A stretch of DNA of 64,000 nt, taken from NCBI GenBank assembly GCA_022818135.1, contig JAFMSR010000009.1, positions 26,589,036 through 26,653,035 on the forward strand. The letters are read 5' to 3'. Position numbers and translations under genes: made by a program. Positions 49,216-61,500 of this stretch are shown in pieces; within the stretch, counting starts at the first letter, position 1, and the number at the start of each line of letters is the position of its first letter. The notes below the pieces were generated by a model. The model searched no databases. It saw only the letters and a list, made by a program, of their open reading frames with translations, and was not told the DNA's origin. This stretch comes from Saxidomus purpurata. Lineage: Eukaryota; Mollusca; Bivalvia; Venerida; Veneridae.

Positions 49216-52200
49216 ACTAAAATTGTTATTTCTCTTCCTCTGGTATCAAATGGTACTGTCATGAAGGATTTAAATAAGCTCTGAGAACTAATTTAGCAAT
49301 CGGGCTGAAACAACTAAGGAAAAGATAAAAAGTGCAAAATGAAGAATTTGCGAGAATGACCCCTGGCCAGGTTAATGAAGAGAGATGAGTACAAGTGAGT
49401 GTACCTTAGGACACAACCTGACTTTGTTTTCTGATGTATTCATGAAAAATGTTTGTTGTTACTCTGGCTGGGCTCTTTGGTGAACAGTCAAAAAATGTCA
49501 GACTCCAAACTGCCTGCTACATTGTGTACTTGTCAGGTATCCAGGGAGCAGTCCTACAGTTTAGCTAATACAAACTGCAAAAACTGAAGTCTATAATCAA
49601 TTCAATATAAATGAATTTAAATGTAACTTGTTTTTTTTTCTATCGCTACATCAATTATACAAATTAAACTTACTGAAAACTGCTAAGGCTTCATCAGATT
49701 TGCAGTGAACAGAGTGTTGCACAATACATGCAGTAGAAAGTATAATTATACATAGGCCTACAGTTTCAGTCTGTTTTGGTAGAGTTCTGTTCAAGACATT
49801 GATGGTTCTTCAGAACAGTCTGTTGACAGGAAGCAGTACTCCTGGTACAAAATTACAGTGTAAGATTTCACAGTCAGTATTCTTTTGCTAACTGCCTTAA
49901 GCTCAGAGTACTCTTAGTTATATATAAGCTGCATTTCTAGTACACCATGAAAAGGCTTGAAGTTGGTTGACCGTAAAACTGTTGTGTCAGTCCTTCCTTT
50001 ATTTCATGTAAGTTACTGCAATTTTGCAGTCAATTCTGGTGTATAATATATGTATTGATGCTGAAACATGATGAAAAGCCGGGAAGTAGTGTGGGCCAAG
50101 GCTTGGCTTCACTGACAAAGGTGTGGTCCTTGACCTTCAGTGCCCATGAAGTTTAAATTTTGATTTTTGTCCTTGGCCTGCAGTGCCCGTGAGGTTTAAA
50201 GATTATTTTTTAAAGTTTTTTGGTATTTGATAGGGAAGAGTTTTTAAGTGTTTAAAGGGCATACCAGATAAAGTAGTTTGATCACAGTCAGTAAGAGGTA
50301 ATTGGTACTGTACTGCGACATCCCCAGCTGATGTATGCACTAGGCTTTGTTTCCACCTTAGCATTTTACATTTAATTTTGCTGACTCATGATTTTACAGC
50401 ACTGTGAAACTCTCTGGGAAAATATTGTGCAATTAGAGTTATATCGGTTAGTAGACTCCGACCCAACTAACTCATTTCAGAATCCAAACTCAATTTTCTT
50501 AGGGAGGATATAGTCGCTGCTGTCTCCGTTCTTCCGGATATTTCTTTTCCAAAGCATAACTCTAAATGTATTTAAGGGGTTGATTTGATACCTCATACAT
50601 TGATAGAGGTCATTGAGAGGAAGTGCAGTGACAAAGAACCATTACGGTCAAGTCCTGAAGAACTTCGAAGCTGCTGAACAAAACCTGTCAGGGAATATGT
50701 CCAGCCAACAACAGAACATGTCCACATCCTCCTAGCCGAATCAAACTGCATAACTCCAGATTTTCCCTTTTTTGACTATACCCCTTTTATGTTAATGAAG
50801 CTTGTCTGGAGCATACCTAAAAAAAGTGAGTAAGTGACTTGATACCTCAAATTGATAGAGGTCATGATTTTCTTGCACTCTCTTTCCTATCTTAGTCAAC
50901 ATGTACCCAGGTCCCAGGGTTAAATGTTTAATAATGTATATAAGAGGTTTTAAAAATTGATAATATTCACCGAGAATTTACAATAATGTAGCATTGCTAG
51001 TGTACATTGTAGCATACGAAATTCCAGATGTAACCCAAGATATTAGTCTCCGGGATGGTCCCAGATGCTATTTAGTGACAGAAAGGGGCTGTGCAGGTTG
51101 CCCTTTTTTCGCCATGTATGCTTAGTATTGTAAAGGCTTGATGGGTCAGCTGAGTGTAAACATTATTAACCTTTTGGAAATTCCATAGGCTTTATAATTG
51201 AATCTATTTATCATGATGTCTTGGTAAGGTTTGAAACTCTGTCACATTGGGTCTTAACTAGGTCATCACATTCAGGTATAGTCATAGCAAATTAGGGGCT
51301 ATATTTTGTACCCATTCATGAAAATCTTCTTTTTTCTGAATACTTATCATCTGGTGTATATGACTGGATTGAATATATGATGTCAAACTCATACAAAATG
51401 TATAACATGTAAATGTTGTGAACACACTGGAGGCAGCATATAAATTGGTTGAAATCAGACTCAGAACTTGAATCACATTGAAAGTTTATACCTTTTGTTA
51501 ATCATACCTGTTTGATCAGTATTGTTTTGTTATCTTGTGTATGCGATTTCAGGGCCATATTGACACATTGTTTTTTTGCGGCTTTAACATGTTGAAAGAA
51601 TTTTAAACATCTGTAGACGTGATTATTGATATTAATAAAATTTAAAAAACCTGTCCGTTAAGTAGTTTAATTATGGTGTATCGTTTTAAAATCTTTTGAA
51701 ATGCACTTCTGTTGGTACATGAGTACTAATTTCAGTACTGTATTAATGGTCCTCTGGTTTCAACTTTACTTCCTGTATTGTTAAAAAATCAATGAAAACA
51801 TAAATCATAATATATAGTGCTTTCAAAATTAAGTGGGAACATTGTAAATATTGGATTTATTTTTAGGGAAGACAGGTTATGGTTTATGTAAAACCGGTTT
51901 CTCTGTAATACATTGAAAATTTTATAAATAGAGTTGTACAATAAATGTATTATGTAACTGGGAAAGTCCGTCCCAGCCCTGTTATCAGAAATGTGACTGG
52001 TCACTCATTAATAAAGGTTTATAATTCAGCAGTGGCGGGCTTCTATTCATGTCAGATAACTACCACTTTGAAAGTGACTTGCATAATTATGTTTTTGTGA
52101 ATGCCTTTTAAATCAGTGGAGTGAGTTGACAAGTTTATGCTGGAGTGCTGCACTGTCACAAAATATGCCAATCACAGTTGCACGCAATCTAATGGTAACA

Positions 52201-52436
52201 TTACAAAGGTATTTGAAATATTTGATCAGCCAAATTGCACTATAAACAGCGACAATTTTGTAAGCTGAATATAAAAAATACTTATAATGCCTGTTGTGTC
52301 CAGGTTTGGTAAAGATTTGACAAAAGGTTTCCACAATATAGAGACTACTAATTTGCCAAATTTCAGCAAAAATAAAGGCCAGAACTCTGGAGGCTTGGTT
52401 GTCGGCTCTAATCGAATGTTATTGTTTGTTTTTCAG
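49216..52436. other. region upstream of SPATS2 coding exon, probably its first intron
   Basis: Mostly AT-rich. A duplicated block of about 70 bp (cttgaccttcagtgcccatga / cttggcctgcagtgcccgtga) lies at 50125-50205, and two decayed repeats share tgatacctca...attgatagaggtcat (about 50585 and 50840). The missing SPATS2 start exon may be here but was not recognised. Confidence 0.4.
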
Positions 52437-52516
52437 ATTCTTCTTCGACACTTACATTCAACTCCCGAACCAAGGCGGTTATGGCAGACGTAGCTCAAGA
52501 AAACATTAAAGAAAAG
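52437..52516 (+). CDS. SPATS2: SPATS2 exon (second or later coding exon)
   Basis: The acceptor is gtttttcag and the donor AAG|gtaaga. The reading frame is open from the very first bases (AT + TCT TCT TCG...), giving [20 protein letters not shown] then ENIKEK. The segment has the same length as the matching N-terminal part of the human protein, so the ATG at 52481 is probably an internal Met. The real start is then in an exon further upstream. Confidence 0.8.
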
Positions 52517-55500
52517 GTAAGAGTGATGGCTCCTTGGCTTTTTAATATCAGTGATTTCAACTTTGTGTATTGACTGGAGCTTGTATTATACTTGGACATC
52601 AAATTTTTAGTTGTCGTCAGCGTGTTGGTTGACTGGGTTTTAGTGTCCACTCCATATCTCTCTCCTAAACCCTTTGAAGAATTTGTAGGAAGCAAATGTT
52701 AATATGATAAATCATAACCCAAGCATAGCTTGCCCAGGGTCAAGGTTACACTAACGTGTCTATTGGTTTTTCCTGTTCCCCCCTGAATCTCCTTAATCCA
52801 ATGTGCAGGGCCCATATTCGACTCAAGGTAAAGGTCACAATTAGGGTACTATTAAAGGTTTTGTAATTGGGAAAGCCAGTTCTCATGACAAGGGAGTTTT
52901 GAGGGGTGTTCTTACAATGTTCTGGGAATATATCTTTTTTACATTTATTTTAGCAGAACATACCAAAAGCTGAGAAACATTTTGACATCTCTGTTTCAAA
53001 GTTTTCATGTACTTGTACTTTTGAATTGCTTCTTAGAAAAAAACTTAGTTTTCGATAAATGGCTTTGAAAAGCTGTTACACCACCATAACGCCATACTGT
53101 AACATTGTTAGAATGATTGTAGTTTACGGAACATTTACTGGCTGAGATATAGTTTATAAATGATTTATGACTTGTAATTGAATGTATCTAAATGATGTTA
53201 TAATGATTGACAGATGTGAAACATTTGCGCATGTCCTTTTTTTACCGTGCAAAGTTTAGCATCTAGACAACCTTATGATCACTGATTCATGGTTGATCTA
53301 CTTAAATCTATGTTTAAATCGTTAAACTAGGTTTTGTTTCCTACTGTTGTAGATGTCGTCGGCATCAGTTTATGTCATTTTGTTGTCTGTTGTTTGAGAT
53401 TTTAATGGTCATATTTCGTATAGTCAGTTAATTGGACTTGGTAATTAGCATTATAGTCTGGTGATGGGTTGACACCTATATAATTATCTCTTACCTGTAC
53501 CGATCTATACTTTAAAATGTATGAGAGAAACATGATGAATAGTTAGTTGATAACATTTTTAATGCTGTGAGAACAGGCATTTTTAGGCAAAAGAAAAAAA
53601 TTCTAATGCGTGAAAGTTGTTGCCCTTTTTTAGTTCACAGAAGCATAAGGTGCTAATGGTTGAGGAATTTAAACTTGACAGATCTTGTGGCAAAATACAT
53701 TCAATCTAGCTCTTGATTTTTCTGTAAAGATAAATGAAAAAAAAACAAAAGGTCAATGTGGTTTGACCTCAAACTTCAAACATGCAAATATTGATACAAA
53801 TAATCAGTAACCTTTGTATTGTAATACCTGATAAAATGATTGTTGACTGTTTTCCATGTAATACATATCAATATATTTTGTTTACAAAATTTTCAGAAAA
53901 TGGCATGCTTTCATAAGTATATTTTATTAAATGTTAATATTTCAGTAGGCTTTACAGTATACATGTATTTGTAATTGCAGTATTTTTCTCCTCATAGTAA
54001 TTGTTGTGTTTAGAGAAAGTTTAGGGTTTCATAGTGATTGTCTCTCCCCCGTCCTGTCCTCTCCCGCCCTCCTTTAGTAGGGTAGGACTGTTCACTCTGT
54101 CTTCTGGCAGTCCTGATGGATGGCACTCGGGCCGTCTGTACAATAAATCTTTCTTAACACAACTTCTCACCTTATTGGATGAGTGAATTCCAGTGAATCT
54201 AAGTTGCAAAGGGGATTAGCACTAAGCCTACTTGCACATGAAGCTATTCAGTGTTTGACTAAATGTCCTAAAACCTTGATATATATTAAAATTTGCACTT
54301 AAATTCACTTTGAACTCTTTGGGACAAACTGAAGCTGATAAAAGTGAATAGAAAGTGAAAATTAACAATCACCTGTTCATATCAGTCAATAGTACATTTT
54401 AAATTATGAATCTTGATATTAATCAGTATGGGGATAGAACGGAATAGAACATTGATAAAAGGGTGAGATATACAGTGTGAACAAGAGGTTTCATTAACGT
54501 TTTAGCCCAAAACTGTACTGTTCATCATCGTAACAGGGGCCTTACTCTTTGTCACTGACTTGAACAAACCTCTTCCTAACGCTGTTCTTTGCTACCACAA
54601 ATTTATGCCATGCATTAAAGTGGCCATTTAGATCTATGTGGAAACATTGTCCAGGTGAAATATACAGACAGACAGGTCAGTACAGAAACATGGTTTGCAT
54701 GAAACATGCATACAGATCTGTTTAGGAACAGGGTTATGATTATTTCAGTAGATTGATTTTGTATCCACAGACAGACAAACATTGAGCTGTGGGAAATACT
54801 CAAACAGATCTTTGCAGAAACATGGCTTTGGAAAATGCTTCTTTAAATGCAAATCTTGTCAAAATTGTTGTTTATGCTTTCAGGTAAATTCTGTGCGAGA
54901 AGTTGTTAGTGGAAAAAGTAACAACGAAATCGTCCTGGTGCTTCAGTTTTATGACTACGATGTGGAGAAGACGATACAAGCCTATCTTGAAAGTAGGATT
55001 GCCAATGACCAAAACACTTTTCAATTTTGTTTTGTAACAGCTTGCAGTTTCATTATTAACCAACGTGATATAATAAACGTGAGATGTGTCCTGATATAAG
55101 TCCGTTGTCAACATGACTGACTGTGATATAGACTATAATTTTTAAGGAATCAGAGTCAAACTTAGCAGGAATGTATTGGTACACTACATTTATTTCTTGC
55201 TTCCCTACATCCTTAGGCTAGTAGATGCAGAAAAGCTAGGTCATTAGGTCACATCAAAGAAACAATTTTTTATGTAATCAAAGTTTAAAATTTTGGCAAA
55301 TTTGTAATGCCATGAAATCATATTGACTATGTTTTGGTCAGGAAATGCTAAAAACTTGTAATAGGTTAGATAAAAGTACAAAAGTTTCATGGATGCAGTA
55401 GCATCAATTTCATGTAATTTTTGTTTGTCTCACAAGGCAATCTACTCGGTCAGTTGAGTTTGAAGTTACATACAATCGAATAAATCCCTGTTGAAAAGGG

Positions 55501-58500
55501 AACAATTCTCTTATGATATAGAGATGCTTTTAGAAAAAGAAATATTTAGCATTTTGTTTCAAATCTATTATTCACCTTTTTCTTCACAGTTACATGGAAA
55601 AATGAGCTTGAACAAAGAACGAATAGACAAAATGGTCCTTGTAGATACGACTGAGTCACTACCATAAAATGTTTGTTATACTAACTTGTGAAAAAATTGT
55701 CTGTCAACTTCTATAAGTTGCTCTCAGGATGTCACCCATTACGGAACCAACCATTTTGTCATCATTAATATTATTATTGGTACCCAGTGTGGTGGATCAA
55801 GGCACACGTTGCATCTGTTGTCGTGTTCCAGGACAAAGCTCAAGTGGCCTGACAGGGGATCGAACCAGGGTCCTCCGGGATACTAAGCAAACACCTTATC
55901 CTTTGCACCTGAGGGAGTCTACTTTTAAATAACAAGATTGCCTTTATTTAAATTATCCAGATTACATGACAGTGCAGTAAAACCTGTCTTCCCAGGCACC
56001 TAGTTTTAAAGGAAAACTGTATAATCTGGCAGTCCCTTGCTCCTGGTAACATAAAATGTGTAACAGGAAACCGGGTTAGGTTTACCGCCAACCTGCTTTA
56101 CCTGGCATGATCAAACGGTCCTGAGGGCTGCTGGATAATGCAGGTTTTACTGTATTTACTGTTGACAGTTTAACTAAAACATTGAACTTTCATATGTTTA
56201 TAGATGGAGCAAAAGATGCACTTAATGAGTGGCAGTTTTCAGGAACAAAGGTATGGATTTTTAGTGTAGACTTAGATTATGTGTGTAATTTTATATATTA
56301 AAACAAATTACTGATAGCCACAGCTAAGTATCACATTATAGACAATTGTATATTTTATTGTGTTAGTTAAAATGAACTTAGAGACATACATGTATGTAAA
56401 GTATACACAGGCTATGGAAATCTTGCTACTTTTCCCCCACTGAAGTCCTTATGTAAGTCCTTATGTAAATAAATGTGAAGGATCGTAAATGTTAACTTTA
56501 TACCAGTATATAAATGTTTATAAACAAATGTAGAAATCCATTGGCTCCTGTATCAATAAAAAGGTTATATAAGGTTTAATTATTCTAAAATGAAATATTG
56601 AAAGTAATCCCTCAACCTTATTTAACACAGAGTTTTATACAAGGGACGTAGTTGTGAAAGTCTGATTCTATTTGGTTGGGTGGATTATAAAACTTGCATG
56701 TTCAAAGTCATGTATTTAGTTCTCTTTGTTTTTATTGGCCAAACATAATGATGTACAGTGTAACCTCTCAAGAGTGAACAAGCTAGGAAACACAGAAATG
56801 TGTTTGTTGTACAGAGGTGTTCTTCTGGAGAGGTTGATTCCTTGTATGATTGACACATTGGAAAAGAAAGTGTGTGTCTTTTTAGGGAGGTTGTTGCTCT
56901 AGGAAGGTTTCGTTTGAGGAGGTTGATCTGTAGTTTGATAAAAAGCTGTGCCCTAGACTGCCTTGCTGAATCCTTTACTAAAATTTCTAACATGGACTTG
57001 TCCATCTTAATTTTAACAACATTAATTATTAATTTGTTAATGGGGTGTCCATGGAAATTCTGCTGACTAGCCAGCAAAGTAAAAGTTGACATAATAAAGC
57101 TGTGAAGTTTCATCTCTTAAGCAGTTTTTCTGAATCAATTGTCTCAGTTTTACCCTGCCTTCCATGTTATGAATTATTGAATTTCTTGGTACAACCATAA
57201 CAACACAAAATATGACGTACCAATTAAAAACATATATTGTATATATGAACATTATTATATTTACTCAATGTCAGTATTGATTTATTCTAAGATCTTGTGG
57301 AATAGTCCGCAGGGAAATTTATTGCACTTTTCTCAATAGTAAGACAAATATTACAGCAAATTGCTTTTAAATCTTTAGTAGCTGGTAGCAAGTGATTCAT
57401 ATTGTTTCCTGCATCAGCTTGTATATGAGTACATTCTAATCATGGTCTGTTTAGTCGAGAAAATGTAAGTTATCTCTCTTTCGAACAGTAAATGGGTCTC
57501 TCAAAAATAAAAGATGGAACAGTTCTGGTTCATTGCACACATGGGCAACTGTTACTAAAAAAAATGGAAAAATCTTAAAATGGCTTCTCCATATGAACCA
57601 ATGGTAGGGATGTCACCAAACTTACTTAGTAGTATTCTGTCTTAAAACTAGGAAATGGATTGTGTCTGCTACACAAAGGGGCTAATGTTACCAAAAATAT
57701 CAAAGTCTTTAATTGGCCTATTCTCATGAGCCAATGGTAGGAAAGTTACCAAACTTGTCCAGTAATCATCGTTTGCATTGTCCCCTTTCTGACACAAGAA
57801 AAAAGCATTGTACACAGGGGCCACTGTAACTAAAAAAAGAAAAGCCATGAACCAGCTTCTCACAGAAACCAATCATAGGAAAGTCACCAGACTTGCTCAA
57901 AGGCATCCTTTAAACGGCTTCTTCTCATGAAGCAATTTTAACAATGTCACCGATTAGATGAGCGACCTTGGGCTAACTTAGCCTTCTTGTTTTATCTTGT
58001 GATTTTATTGATGATAAATAATAGAGGAAATTGTTTTCATTTATCTAACTTGCAGCCAGTAAAGAAGAAACGAAATAAAAAGAAGACTTCAGTAACGCAG
58101 CCGCCACCTTCACAGTCTAGTGTAGTACCACAGACACCAGAGAGTATATCCAGTGAGTCCGGTTCTGCAACCAGTTTCTTGGTGAATGGAGACATCTCAC
58201 GAGAACCGGTTGTTAATGGTGTCCTAGATCATGGTAAGATACAGAAGACTAAATATAGACTCGGTTGAGTGGATTTTATGCTATCTCAAGGTCATTTTCT
58301 AGCTGGTTTATGTTCTAATATAATAAGAAACTTGTGGTGTGAAACACCTACTGAAAATGGGATTGGACAAAGCTGGTATATTGTATCATGTTTTATTGAT
58401 CTAAAACTTAACTGCTAAATATATCAATGAAACAAGGCTCCATCATTTAAAGTATATTGTACAGTGTTTGTGATATTACCAACATTTACCCATACTGTTT

Positions 58501-61500
58501 TCATCCAAGCTTTCACTTAGACATTTGTGCTGTATTTCCAAAGTAAGGATAGACGTTGGCTGGTGATTGAAAATATTCTTTTGAAATATATCAAATTAAT
58601 TAAAAAAAACCAAGAAAGAAAGGTCAGATAGTACACAAACCATGTTCTTATGCTTGATAAATCTAGTCTTTGAGATTTGAACCCCACAGACATGCATTAA
58701 TATATCACTGAAAAATGGCCGTTGGTATTTTAAATTGCAGAATTAGATGATAGTCCTACAGCTGAGATAATCTCAAATGGACCAACAACAAACACATATC
58801 ATGTTCCTGCCTCAAAGAACACCTCAAGTTACCCCACCCACTCAGTTGTATCACGAGGGTCTGGAGACAGTAACCATTTTGATGTAACCTTACCAAATAC
58901 CACAGTTTCTGTGAGTCTGGCCGAGTCAAAGCCGGTGACAGAGTTGAAAGTGCGTGAAGATAAAGGGGCCAAAGAAAAGTCACCGAGTCCTCAACCTCAA
59001 AGACAGCAGCATTCAAGCCATCATCATCATAATAGACAAAGAGCACACTCAGGTATGTACTTCTCAAAAGTATCGTCCTCGGAATAAAGAAAGTAAATTT
59101 AAGTTGTAAGAATACGCTTTGATTTAGACTTCTTGTTAAGTAAGGTAGACTTTTTACTTTTCTCAGCAGCGGGTATTTTTTTCCTTTGGAAACAATCACT
59201 TTTAAGATAGACCAGAGACGTGTTACTACAATCTGAAAAAGATTTGCCGTTTGATTGCAGGCAGTCATTTTTGTGAATTAGAAATTTGTTTTACAAGAAT
59301 TCTCTTGTTATAAATCTATATGAAACACTTTTTGTGTGAATTTTTTTAATTATTCGCTAATTAAATGTTGGTACTTGGCAAAAAATAGCACAAAATTAAA
59401 TTATTTGAAAACATAACCCAGTTTACAGTACCGTATAAAACAGAGATTTAAATCTTAAAATGATTTATCACTTTGTGATGCTTAGCTAGATGCATTGTTA
59501 AGTTGCTAAATATATGCATCTCATCGTGCTGTTAACACAGCCTTGTATCATATAAAATAATAATAAAATAGCTTGTGTATCAAGATGCACCATTTAACTG
59601 TTAAGAATATGCTCCCATGTTTAACAATATGATGACAAGGAAGGGTGTTTCTTTCATAGCCAATCTCGTTTGAGATTTAACCAAAAAAAATTTATTGTTC
59701 CACAAGAAGTTTCCAAACTCTGTTGTGGCAGTCCTTGAATATACTTTTCAGATTGATAAATGGCCTGCTGTCAATTTAGATGACTCGGTGGTCTGAATAC
59801 TTAACAGAGGTTCCACTGTAGATACAAGTGTCTGTAAATACGAGTTAAACATAAGTTAAATATTTGGGCTGTAATTTGAAACTTCACCAGTCCTGTTCTG
59901 ATATATTGCAGGAAACTATTGATCATATTTACACACGTCATCTTGGATACTTGAGCTGTTTGGATCAAATTAATCAGGAGCATGCACTTATGTCTAACAG
60001 AAGTTGTATTTTGTATACATGTATTTGAAGCACCTCTATGACTATTTAATTGAGGAAAGTATTGATCTCCTAACATGAGTTCAAACAATGACTTCCATTA
60101 TATACATAGTTTCTCATGTTATGATAATACCGACTTCATTTAACGAGAAAGCACAATTGATATGATACCAATCTTCCTTGCTGATCTTGCCATGTGTAAA
60201 CAAACACATATACATAAATATGAACACTAAATTTGTACAATATTTACACAAACAAATAAACAGTTGAAATCAATTAAAAGCTGAACACAATACAATAATA
60301 CATAATACACAACTGATAAAATGTGGATTTGTTGTGCATGGCTAAATAAATGACCAGCTTCAGTTCCTTAACCATTTCTTTTTAGCTCACCTAGCACTTT
60401 TAAAATCTTCTTTTCTAAAACCACAAGGCCTAGAGCTTAGATATTTGGTATGTACCATTGCCTTGTGGTCTTCACGTACTTTGTTCAAATCATGCCCCTG
60501 GGGTCAAAATTGACCACACCCACCTGGCAAGGGCACTTGTACTCAGGTGAGCAATATAAGGTTATCATGGCCACTAGGTAACGGGAACAAGGTCCTTATA
60601 CTAACAGAAATAAAGAGTTCACATAGAAAGTTTCACATCACAACAGATCATTGTGTTTGAATCGTTCAAGCATGAGATGTCTTTTGGACAACCCTATTTT
60701 TACCCATTATTAAAATATGACAATAATTATGGTTGTCATACATGTATATTGTCACAGAAGAAGAAGAAATGATGAATATTATTTACAGGATCTCATGGAC
60801 ATAATGACACTAGAGATAGAACAACAAGTACGTCATCAACAGATGGAAAAACAGGGAAAAAACATGCTCACTGTAAGTATGTTATGGTATGGGTAAATAA
60901 ACACTATTCCTGGTGAATTTAATTGAAAAACACACATTCTGTTACATGAAGTTATTTAAAAAAAAAACGTATTCTCCCATGAAGAAATTTGAGAAATATT
61001 GTAAGACTTTGAAAAAGATTTCATTTCTGTTTTGGGATTTACTGGTTGGGGACCGCCAAACCCGGACGACCATCAAACCGGACACTTCTTAAAACGCGTG
61101 AATATTTTGTTAATATTTACAATCATATGGTGTTGATCAAACAGACACTTGATTTCCATCAACAAAGTGCAACAACAACAGTTTAATGTAACTGTTTGAC
61201 CAGAAATCTCACCATTTATTTTGTCAGTCACTGAAAGCATGCTTACATATTCGGGGGGGAAAATTGGAAAGTGACAGACTGTGCATGCGCAATATTTCTG
61301 TGAGGCCCAGCAAAAGAAATCACAAAATCACCAGTTAAACCTTTTATCATGATATTTCATTAATGTGGTGAATGATTGAAACAGTTTACACAATTTAAAA
61401 GCTAACATCACAATTAAATAAATCTATTTAAACTACCTGTCCGGAAACATGGTATAGTTGGTCAATAAAATATAGCAATTTGGTAACCCCACAGCCGGGC

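Noticed and set aside
56685..57113. 142-codon - strand frame
   Set aside because: Lies in a SPATS2 intron in probable repeat sequence, with no recognised domain.
58756..59268. 170-codon - strand frame
   Set aside because: Antisense of the SPATS2 exon 58741-59052 and its intron; no independent support.
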